A stretch of 7,185 bases of DNA from CAYFLR01 sp964343805 (GTDB lineage: Bacteria; Bdellovibrionota_B; Oligoflexia; CAYFLR01): NCBI GenBank assembly GCA_964343805.1, contig CAYFLR010000116.1, positions 1-7,185 of the forward strand, written 5' to 3'. Position 1 is the stretch's first letter. Every line of letters begins with the position of its first letter. Positions 1-5,766 of this stretch are shown here, piece after piece. The notes beneath the pieces were generated by a model. That model did no database searches, was not told the DNA's origin, and saw only the letters and a program-made list of their open reading frames with translations. The position numbers and the translations under genes were made by a program.

Positions 1-43
1 TCTGCAATCCTTGTGCCAACGGTCTCTTTTTCACAGCTGCCAT
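1..43 (-). CDS. Possible start of a gene running off the left edge (partial)
   Basis: An ATG at 43-41 on the minus strand opens a frame of 14 codons to the window edge, reading MAAVKKRPLAQGLQ. An in-frame TGA lies shortly upstream, so this would be the first ATG. The basic start followed by a K-R-x-L-x-x-G-L pattern recalls ParB-family N-termini, but 14 residues cannot establish a family. No convincing Shine-Dalgarno is visible upstream. If real, the gene is divergent from the exported protein at 239. It could equally be a chance frame. Confidence 0.35.
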   Translation of the reverse strand, partial: MAAVKKRPLAQGLQ

Positions 44-124
44 CGTACTAAATTGACTTCATTCATAATTTTAAATATACTGCTCTTTTTTGATTTCATT
101 GAAGTCCTTATAAATTGCCTGTTC

Positions 125-141
125 TTTAGACAGTGTCTAAA
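125..141. repeat. Perfect inverted repeat, 7-bp arms, 3-base spacer
   Basis: TTTAGAC and GTCTAAA face each other across AGT. The repeat sits between the possible minus gene at 43 and the plus gene at 239, about 40 bp upstream of the best -35 candidate. There is no T-run after either arm, so an operator for a dimeric regulator is more plausible than a terminator. No regulator is identified. Confidence 0.4.
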
Positions 142-180
142 AGAGTAACACCCTTAATTTATTATATTTTAAATTTATAT

Positions 181-209
181 TTTACTTTTCATAAAATATG
201 CGATATATC
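181..209 (+). promoter_or_regulatory. Candidate sigma70-type promoter for the gene at 239
   Basis: TTTACT (181-186) and TATATC (204-209) are separated by 17 bases, each matching 4 of 6 consensus positions. Transcription would start near 216 and leave a short leader containing the strong Shine-Dalgarno GAAAGGAG at 224-231. The region is very AT-rich, so chance matches are easy. Confidence 0.3.
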
Positions 210-238
210 ATCGTGTTACATGAGAAAGGAGTCAGTTC

Positions 239-1396
239 ATGTCCATAAAATTAAACACCTGGCTGGTGATCTGGATGAGCGTCCAGTTCCTATCCTTGAG
301 CACTTTGGCATCCGAAGGCAACTATAAACCATTTCAATGTGCTGGCAGTTCCGCCCCTCTATTCAGAGAAGGATCTAGCACCACCCCTATCACACTGACC
401 TTAAAAGCTGACTTTGGGAAGATCAATTCATACGATCACGTTGATGGAGATGAGCAGTTGGCCAAATCGGAGGGAACTCTCAGCTATAGTCACCCGAGGA
501 CCAATCAACTGATTAACATCAAAGCCCTTTTTAAAGCTCGCGGATCCTATCGCTTTGAAGAATGCTCTAACCGACCACTGAAGTTCATCATTTCGGCGGA
601 AGAAAAACAGCGGCTGAACAATCAATTCAACGATCACCTTTTCAAAGGGAACGGAAAAAAACTGAAATTGGTGACCGCCTGTCATTTAGGTGCAGAATAC
701 GAGGAAGAGCAACAAAAGCTACTGAAGGAATTTTACCTTTACCAAGTGCTAGATACTCTTTCTACCCCCGGGCTTAAAACCCGATTGGTCAAATTAAAAT
801 ACTTAGATCCCACCGGATACATGATCGGTGAGAGTTGGGGATTTTTAAGAGAACCAGAAAAGAAAATGGTGAAAAGATGTGGCTTTATCAAAGAGCCCAA
901 AACCATCCGCTTTCGCCGAAACGATCAGAATCAACGAGTGCGTTATGTTTACAATGAAGCAGGTGAACTGGTTCCTTATTATCCCAAGTTCAATGCCACC
1001 TCATTATTTCAGATCCATTTACTTAATCATTTAATCCGTAATACCGACTATATGATCAAGCACTCTCATAATGTCATCAGAATGATGCATCCCGTGACCA
1101 AAGAACTCTACTTAGCCGGTTATGATTATGATCTCTCTGCAGTGGTAGGCCCAGGAGACCATTGGCCTCCTGAGAATTTTGATAAAAGTGTAGATAGGTT
1201 TAGAGATTGGGTATTGAAAGTTAAAACCGACTCCTCTCTTTGGCAGGTTCAGCTTCAATCCTTGCTAGACCAACGCCCAAAGATGGAAAAGGTTTTAGAA
1301 AACTCGTTTCTCGCCAGTGATTTTAAAAAAGAGATGAGCGATTGGCTTTACCACTACCTAGAAACTCTCGATCGTTTATTAAGCTCCGAGAGATAA
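239..1396 (+). CDS. Exported protein, CotH/atypical-kinase-like family
   Basis: This is a 385-residue protein of unknown function. The ATG follows GAAAGGAG (224-231) by 7 bases. Residues 1-24 form a signal peptide with likely cleavage after A24 (TLA|SEG), so the product should be periplasmic or secreted. It resembles a family of uncharacterised bacterial proteins that I recall sharing an N-terminal beta region with an RGNFR...C motif (here RGSYRFEEC, 101-109). The next shared block is KLKLVTxC...YExxxxKEFxxY (here from residue 141). The C-terminal half carries NTD...HNV (268-279) and YDYDLSAVV (295-303). The spaced Asp, His-Asn and DxD residues look like the catalytic and metal-binding positions of CotH-type or other atypical kinases, so phosphotransfer to a surface substrate is possible but is an inference. 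The 3' end overlaps the convergent ABC-F gene by 18 bp. No neighbour suggests a substrate. Confidence 0.85.
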   Translation: MSIKLNTWLVIWMSVQFLSLSTLASEGNYKPFQCAGSSAPLFREGSSTTPITLTLKADFGKINSYDHVDGDEQLAKSEGTLSYSHPRTNQLINIKALFKARGSYRFEECSNRPLKFIISAEEKQRLNNQFNDHLFKGNGKKLKLVTACHLGAEYEEEQQKLLKEFYLYQVLDTLSTPGLKTRLVKLKYLDPTGYMIGESWGFLREPEKKMVKRCGFIKEPKTIRFRRNDQNQRVRYVYNEAGELVPYYPKFNATSLFQIHLLNHLIRNTDYMIKHSHNVIRMMHPVTKELYLAGYDYDLSAVVGPGDHWPPENFDKSVDRFRDWVLKVKTDSSLWQVQLQSLLDQRPKMEKVLENSFLASDFKKEMSDWLYHYLETLDRLLSSER

Positions 1397-2890
1397 GAGG
1401 CTCTCATCTCCTTCCCACAACTCTCCGTCCTCAATAAAGAGATAACGATTAGCCACCGACTGCACAAACTCTCGATCATGAGAGACAAATAGCAGGGTAT
1501 TTTGACCCGCTTTTAACTGATCTTCCAGCTGCTCTTTACCCTCAATATCAATGTGATTAGTGGGCTCATCTAAAATGAGAAAGTTCGGCTTTTTTAACTT
1601 CAGGATGAGAAACAGAAGTCGCGCTTTTTCACCTCCGGAAAGAACGGCCACTCTCTTTTCATGATCTCTAAATTTGAATCCTGCTTTAACCAACGTGTGC
1701 TTGATCTCATCATTGGTGTTATCCAGCAGGCTCCGAAAATTTCCAAAAATAGAATCCTCTGGCTGAAGCTGAAGCTGTTCTTGATCATAATAGCCAATCT
1801 TAACCTGAGGATTGAACTTAATGACTCCCTCATGAGCCTTAGCGTCTTCGTTTTGATAGCTCTCCATCAATTTCTTAATAAAAGTGGTTTTCCCCACACC
1901 ATTGGGGCCTAAGAGCACCACTCGATCTCCTTTTCTGATATAAAGGCGCTTAATTTTAAAAAGAGGCTGATGATAACCAATCGTTGCATTCTCAGTGTGC
2001 ATGAAAGTTGGGTTCCGAGAAGCTTCGGTGGTCAAATGGAGGGTGTAATCTCCGCCCTCGGTTACAAAGGTTTGCTCATCTTTTAGCTTTTCAATCCGCT
2101 TATACATGGTCTTAGCTTTTCTAGAAAGATCTTCATTATCATTCTCTCTTCCCCAGATCGCTAGCCGCTTGGCGGACTTTTCTAGCCTTTTAATTTCTTT
2201 CTCTTCACACTCTCTTTTTTTCATGGCCGCTTCATCTTGTTCCGCTAGTTTTTTCATCGCTTCACTGTAACTGGCCTTGAACTCGTAGGTTCCCTGATCA
2301 CGAAGTACGATGGTTTTATTGGTCACATTATCTAAGAACTGACGATCATGAGAGATCACCAGATAGGATAAGTTTTTATTTCTTTTTAAAAAGCGTTCCA
2401 CCAAAAGGATGGTGGAGAGATCAAGATGGTTAGTGGGTTCATCGAATAAAACCAAATCAGGTTCATTGATCACGGCTCGCGCCAGCATCAGGCGATTGTG
2501 TTGACCGCCGGATAAATCTTTAACCAAATAGGAAAACTCTTCATCGACAAAACCCAAATCCTCTAAAGCTTTGGCCACCAAATACTCATTGCTTCCGTAT
2601 TCATCTAATTCCAGTTTTTCCAATACGGATTGATAAAGAGTTTTATCTAGCAACTCCTTGGGGATAAACTGTTCCACCACTTCGATTTGCAGGTTTTTGC
2701 TATAGATGAGCTGGCCCTCTTCCATCTCTTCATTTCCACTAATTAGATTTAAAAGAGTTGATTTTCCGGTTCCATTGGTTCCCACCAGGCCCACTCGATC
2801 TCCCGCATTGATGGTTAAATTCAAGTTTTCAAACAGGGTTCGATCAGGAATTTGATATTTCAATTTATTTATAGATAGTAAAGTTTTCAT
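1379..2890 (-). CDS. ABC-F family ATPase (ribosome-associated)
   Basis: ABC-F proteins have two ATP-binding domains and no membrane segment; they bind the ribosomal E site and relieve stalling or displace antibiotics. In this 503-residue protein, domain 1 has Walker A GTNGTGKS (37-44), signature LSGGQ (126-130), Walker B with DEPTNHLD (150-157) and H-loop SHDR. Domain 2 has Walker A GPNGVGKT (328-335), signature LSGGE (417-421), Walker B with DEPTNHID (441-448) and SHDRE. Between them lies a charged helical linker (about 210-276) rich in Lys, Arg and Glu, the P-site tRNA interaction motif that defines the family. All catalytic residues are intact. I chose ATG 2890 because GAGAAA precedes it by four bases; ATG 2902 adds four residues but has no Shine-Dalgarno. 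Subfamily (housekeeping such as EttA, Uup or YheS, or antibiotic resistance) cannot be settled by eye. It is monocistronic here, divergent from the protease gene. Confidence 0.95.
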   Translation of the reverse strand: MKTLLSINKLKYQIPDRTLFENLNLTINAGDRVGLVGTNGTGKSTLLNLISGNEEMEEGQLIYSKNLQIEVVEQFIPKELLDKTLYQSVLEKLELDEYGSNEYLVAKALEDLGFVDEEFSYLVKDLSGGQHNRLMLARAVINEPDLVLFDEPTNHLDLSTILLVERFLKRNKNLSYLVISHDRQFLDNVTNKTIVLRDQGTYEFKASYSEAMKKLAEQDEAAMKKRECEEKEIKRLEKSAKRLAIWGRENDNEDLSRKAKTMYKRIEKLKDEQTFVTEGGDYTLHLTTEASRNPTFMHTENATIGYHQPLFKIKRLYIRKGDRVVLLGPNGVGKTTFIKKLMESYQNEDAKAHEGVIKFNPQVKIGYYDQEQLQLQPEDSIFGNFRSLLDNTNDEIKHTLVKAGFKFRDHEKRVAVLSGGEKARLLFLILKLKKPNFLILDEPTNHIDIEGKEQLEDQLKAGQNTLLFVSHDREFVQSVANRYLFIEDGELWEGDESLLSLGA

Positions 2891-3223
2891 GACATTTCTC
2901 ATTTCATTAAGGGTTCAAAACTCGAACACCCTCCCCTATTGCAAAGGCAATGCCATTCTTAACCCATTGATTTATTAGAAATTTAATTAATGACTCACTT
3001 TAAGATGCTGAATATGGGGCACGGTTTTGGGGCATGTTTGTCCAAAAAAAATGAGGTGATATTTACCTGTAGGGAGACAAAAGGGAGTCATTATTAGATA
3101 TGTCTTAGATCACTACCTCCCTAACAATATGAAATAACGAGGTTTACCCTAATGGCATATTTATTGCTCAAGCTTTTTTATCCCTAGGTGGTCAAAGGGA
3201 TGCCATCAAGAAAGGAGAAAATG
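2891..3223. promoter_or_regulatory. Divergent intergenic region between ABC-F and M48 genes
   Basis: This 333-bp stretch separates two divergent genes and should hold both promoters, but I cannot pick convincing -35/-10 pairs. Visible structure: ATTGC and GCAAT around AAAG (2938-2951); TAGGGAG (3070-3076) inverted against CTCCCTA (3117-3123), enclosing a repeated TTAGAT; and the Shine-Dalgarno AAGGAG at 3212-3217 for the protease. An in-frame GTG at 3188 could extend the protease by 12 residues but lacks a ribosome site. No RNA gene is recognisable. Confidence 0.45.
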
Positions 3224-4399
3224 ATGTTGAAGTTAAGCAAAAGTATATGGGCTATATCGAGTTTACTATTCACCCTCGCCTGCGGATCTGAATACAAATC
3301 AGCAGTTCAACATGAATGGGGAGATTTTAGCGGTCGTGATTTAGAATTTAAAACATGCACACCTAAAGCCGNNNNNNNNNNTTATAAGATCACGGACGCC
3401 GTTCCTGAAGCTTTTTTAGGAAAGTTGAAAGCTAATAATATCTGCATTATTATTGAACAATCCACAAATAAAAATGCCTTAGCAAACTATAATAACAGTA
3501 CAATTACAGTGTATTCGGAAATTCTTAAAATGTCTGATGAAGAGATATCTCTCCTTTTAGCCCATGAGTTGGCACATCTTTTAAAACAGCATAAGTCAAT
3601 ACTAGAAAGTGTTCTTGAAAGGCATAATTTGCAAAAGTTGTCACAAAAAATGGAGAAACTGAATCAGCAAATCACCTCTAAGAAAACAGCCATTGACAAA
3701 TTTATGGAGCAGAAGGAGGTGATGGTTGTTATAGATCATGCCTTATTTAGCTACCCAGAAATTTGGGGAGATAAATTAACTCAAATAGAACAACAGCAAA
3801 AAGCCATTGAACAGGAAATTGTTTCCATTAGCGAGCAGCTGAAAGAGTTATTTAAGGATACTTCGAATAAAGAACCTAATGAAATCAAGGTCAAGAGCAA
3901 TCAATTGGTCTTGCGTTTTAGTGAGCTTCACGGGCAGGTGCAACTATTAAATTATGACTATAAATTGGCAACCATTTCAGGCTTAGCTCATCCGGATCTA
4001 AATTCTGATCCAAAAATAAAACCCCTGGTTCCCCATATACCAACTATGTTAACCACCTTAAAAGAACTAAAAGAACTATCAAAAGAAAGCTTTAAAATAC
4101 ATCTTGAAATCACAAAACAAATGCAAGAAAGCTTTGATGATTTGCATTTTTATCGTTGGCAAGAGCAAGAGGCGGATGAACTAGCATTTGAGATGATCCG
4201 TAAAGCAGATATTTCAGTCCCCAAAGCGGCCACCCTATTTTTAAACCTGGGTGACAATAGCCAGCAAGATCAAGTCGCCTGCATTGAAAGACTGACTGGC
4301 CCCAAAATTGATATTCCCGAAATAGGCACCAAAAGTCATCCAAATTTCTGTTGGAGGTATTACAATGCTATCATCCGGGAAGCTCAGAACCATCCTTAA
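3224..4399 (+). CDS. M48-type zinc metalloprotease lipoprotein with coiled-coil insertion
   Basis: This is a predicted envelope-anchored zinc peptidase of 391 residues. ATG 3224 has AAGGAG six bases upstream; ATG 3221 is too close to it, and GTG 3188 has no ribosome site. Residues 1-20 are a lipoprotein signal ending LFTLAC, with C20 the lipid-bearing cysteine. The HExxH zinc motif is HELAH (114-118) within LLLAHELAHLLKQH. The third ligand is in EQEADELA, with E316. A late SHPNFCWR segment (371-378) matches the THP/SHP element that follows the core in M48 peptidases. About 198 residues separate HELAH from E316, far more than in the HtpX, BepA or Oma1 types. Much of that is Lys/Glu/Gln-rich helix, likely a coiled coil (about 130-215). 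C45, C74, C353 and C376 could form disulfides. Quality control of envelope proteins is the usual role of such lipoproteins, but the substrate is unknown. A 10-N gap interrupts residues 50-53. The gene ends inside the convergent HNH gene. Confidence 0.88.
   Translation: MLKLSKSIWAISSLLFTLACGSEYKSAVQHEWGDFSGRDLEFKTCTPKAXXXXYKITDAVPEAFLGKLKANNICIIIEQSTNKNALANYNNSTITVYSEILKMSDEEISLLLAHELAHLLKQHKSILESVLERHNLQKLSQKMEKLNQQITSKKTAIDKFMEQKEVMVVIDHALFSYPEIWGDKLTQIEQQQKAIEQEIVSISEQLKELFKDTSNKEPNEIKVKSNQLVLRFSELHGQVQLLNYDYKLATISGLAHPDLNSDPKIKPLVPHIPTMLTTLKELKELSKESFKIHLEITKQMQESFDDLHFYRWQEQEADELAFEMIRKADISVPKAATLFLNLGDNSQQDQVACIERLTGPKIDIPEIGTKSHPNFCWRYYNAIIREAQNHP
3372..3381. other. Assembly gap of 10 Ns inside the M48 gene
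   Basis: Ten unknown bases lie in the region between the lipoprotein signal and the catalytic domain. The reading frame is the same on both sides, so the missing length is probably 10 or 10 plus a multiple of three, though a one-in-three chance match cannot be excluded. The length of the mature N-terminus is therefore uncertain. Confidence 0.98.
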
Positions 4400-5267
4400 T
4401 TTTATTCAGTATAAACCTTTCCCCTAGCACACGCTTGGCTTCAAATAAATTATGCTTCCCACAAAGCAGTCTAATATTACTGAGGCCATCCCCTCCCCCC
4501 AAGGCCAAGGGTTTTACATGATCAAAATGTAGATTATGCGTAGATCCACAGACTTTTCCATCAGTACTCACATATGAGCATCTATGGTTATCTCTTTTTA
4601 ACACCTCTCTTTTTACCTTGGCAGGAAGCGCTTTTCTTTGGGAGATAGTCTTTTTAGCCGCTTTTTTTATTGGTTCTTTTACGGCTCTTTTTTTTATTCG
4701 CTGCTCTTTTCGTTGGGGACACTTTTTTTCAAGTAGCAATTCTAGCGCTTCTTCAAACACTTCGCTGGTGAGCGCTCCTTTAGGGTACTTAGTTGATAGC
4801 ACCTCTTTGGCTCTTTCCAGCTTTTTATAGGTGGACTCTTTCACCGTGAAAGTCAGAGTTTTCATAAAGACCTTCGCTTGCCTTTTCTTTTGTGGTGGAG
4901 GATTTTTCTCTGGCTGTTCTTCAAAAACTAAGGTCTGAACCCTCTCTTTCGGAAGCTCTTTAACCTTTGGTGCAATGATCCTCTCCACCTCTTTTTTAGT
5001 TACACCTTTAAGACGATCGAGCATTTCAACTTTCTCGGTGAAAGTAAAATCACTTGCTAGTAACTGCTTCGATACCTTAGCTAAATAACTGAGCGAGATC
5101 CGGCCCTCTTTCAAATCATCAATAACCGTTGGAAATACTTTGGCCACTTTCACCACTTGAGTGTATCTATAGGCTGAGCTTTCTGAGAAGTTGTGCACTT
5201 TCACCAGATAAGGGAAAAGGCCTGAATATCCTAGTGATAGATGCAGTTGACGCTTATCAAATTCCAT
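4371..5267 (-). CDS. HNH endonuclease, Bdellovibrionota-type (N-terminus split by frameshift)
   Basis: This frame encodes 298 residues of a predicted DNA-cutting HNH protein. Residues 1-100 are a helical region with LGYSGLFPYL and FSESSAYRY, typical of a multicopy family in Bdellovibrio relatives. A Pro/Lys linker follows (118-132), then a small segment that may be ribbon-helix-helix-like (TLTFTVKES onward, 137-182) and a Lys/Arg-rich linker (185-220). The C-terminal HNH domain has C230 and C240, D249-H250, N264, C269 and H272-N273, so metal and catalytic residues look intact. ATG 5267 has no Shine-Dalgarno, and the family usually has about 30-40 more residues in front. Those residues are present in another frame directly upstream (5257-5355), so the gene is probably one 327-residue gene broken by one base, and this open frame alone may not be well translated. 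The 3' end overlaps the protease by 29 bp. A decayed relative lies at 6846-7037. Confidence 0.88.
   Translation of the reverse strand: MEFDKRQLHLSLGYSGLFPYLVKVHNFSESSAYRYTQVVKVAKVFPTVIDDLKEGRISLSYLAKVSKQLLASDFTFTEKVEMLDRLKGVTKKEVERIIAPKVKELPKERVQTLVFEEQPEKNPPPQKKRQAKVFMKTLTFTVKESTYKKLERAKEVLSTKYPKGALTSEVFEEALELLLEKKCPQRKEQRIKKRAVKEPIKKAAKKTISQRKALPAKVKREVLKRDNHRCSYVSTDGKVCGSTHNLHFDHVKPLALGGGDGLSNIRLLCGKHNLFEAKRVLGERFILNKIKDGSELPG
4552..4626. repeat. Direct repeat, copy 1 (inside intact HNH gene)
   Basis: This 75-bp stretch matches 6859-6933 without gaps at 65 of 75 positions, in the same orientation and at a constant offset of 2307 bp. It encodes the segment around EVLKRDNHRCSYV at the start of the HNH domain. 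The similarity comes from gene relatedness; there is no sign of a transposon end. Confidence 0.9.
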
Positions 5268-5355
5268 AAGTTATTAATAAACTCATGCACTCTCTTTGTC
5301 TTTTTATAAGTCCAGTTACTCTAGTTATAATTTCTTGGTTTTTTAATTGATTCAT
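5257..5355 (-). pseudogene. Displaced N-terminal piece of the HNH gene (32 codons)
   Basis: ATG 5355 is preceded by GGAGGG (5366-5361) at five bases, one of the strongest ribosome sites in the window. The frame reads MNQLKNQEIITRVTGL and continues through KRQRECMSLLITYGI to TGA, overlapping the start of the downstream HNH frame by 11 bp. The helical, charged sequence is what the family normally has before the (L)xEFDKRxLHLSLGY block. Removing one A from the AATAAC stretch near 5271-5273 joins the frames as ...MSLLI-LMEFDKRQLHL, an in-register family-like sequence of 327 residues. The cause could be a real mutation, an assembly error or a translational +1 shift. Confidence 0.75.
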
Positions 5356-5360
5356 TTGGT

Positions 5361-5366
5361 CCCTCC
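5361..5366 (-). promoter_or_regulatory. Strong ribosome binding site fixing the HNH start at 5355
   Basis: On the minus strand GGAGGG lies five bases before ATG 5355, while the downstream ATG 5267 has only AT-rich sequence before it. This contrast is the main reason to place the ancestral start at 5355. Confidence 0.7.
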
Positions 5367-5684
5367 ATTTATGTCTAGCTCAGCTATAACATGGGTTTTT
5401 GGCAGCCACGAGATGGACACAGGATCAAGCTGAAGGGGTGTAAAAAAATGGGGTCTTTGGGAGGGAGTATGGAATAAAAAAGCTTTTATTAGAAAGAAAA
5501 GAGGAAATAGATAGGGCTAAATCTATTGGTATTACTGTGGTGGAATGGATTTTGGCAAAAATGGTGTCAAGGGAAAAATAGATTCTGGCTGCAAAAATAT
5601 AGCAAATGGCATCATCAATTTAATCAAAATCTCCACTTTTATATTTGTTCAGCTAATTTTTAAAACACTGTGTTAAACTTTCTT

Positions 5685-5702
5685 TTGTAAACCTTGTAAA
5701 CC
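5685..5702. repeat. Tandem 9-bp repeat TTGTAAACC x2
   Basis: Two exact adjacent copies (5685-5693, 5694-5702) are followed by a partial TTGTAAA at 5744-5750. The second copy coincides with the candidate -35 box of the lipoprotein gene, so a regulator binding here could control it. No regulator is identifiable in the window. Confidence 0.6.
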
Positions 5703-5722
5703 AATGGCTTCCATGGTATTCT
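5694..5722 (+). promoter_or_regulatory. Candidate promoter for the lipoprotein at 5767
   Basis: TTGTAA (5694-5699) and TATTCT (5717-5722) are 17 bases apart, each 4 of 6 to consensus. A start near 5729 would give a leader of roughly 38 bases before GTG 5767. The placement is consistent, but the matches are weak. Confidence 0.35.
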
Positions 5723-5766
5723 AGCTAGTAATCAAGTAATTTATTGTAAATAGTAATGGATTTAGA

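Larger units (their letters stand above)
5356..5766. other. Intergenic region between HNH and duplicated-domain lipoprotein
   Basis: This 411-bp stretch separates two divergent genes. It has the HNH leader with an 11-bp palindrome TAGCTCAGCTA (5376-5386), the tandem repeat and candidate promoter described separately, and two short plus-strand open stretches. One runs 5391-5477 (28 codons from ATG, no ribosome site). The other runs 5444-5581 in another frame and ends in a charged helical peptide (KKLLLERKEEIDRAKSIG) without a usable start codon. They may be remnants of a lost small gene. I see no RNA gene or terminator. Confidence 0.5.

Noticed and set aside
133..327. Plus-strand 64-codon open frame overlapping the start of the exported protein
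   Set aside because: It lacks a ribosome site, begins in AT-rich intergenic DNA and overlaps the well-supported start and signal peptide at 239 in another frame.
1390..1410. Imperfect hairpin (GAGAT...ATCTC) at the overlap of the first two genes, as a shared terminator
   Set aside because: The stem has a mismatch and a 3-base loop, and no T-run follows on either strand, so there is no support for intrinsic termination.
1379..2890. ABC-F protein as an antibiotic resistance factor
   Set aside because: The ABC-F fold is clear, but resistance and housekeeping members cannot be separated by eye from the linker, and no resistance gene or mobile context is nearby.
4618..4830. Plus-strand frame opposite the HNH gene, with a hydrophobic, Ser/Phe-rich product
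   Set aside because: It is the complement of Lys/Glu-rich HNH coding sequence; the apparent hydrophobicity is the antisense reading of AAA and GAA codons.
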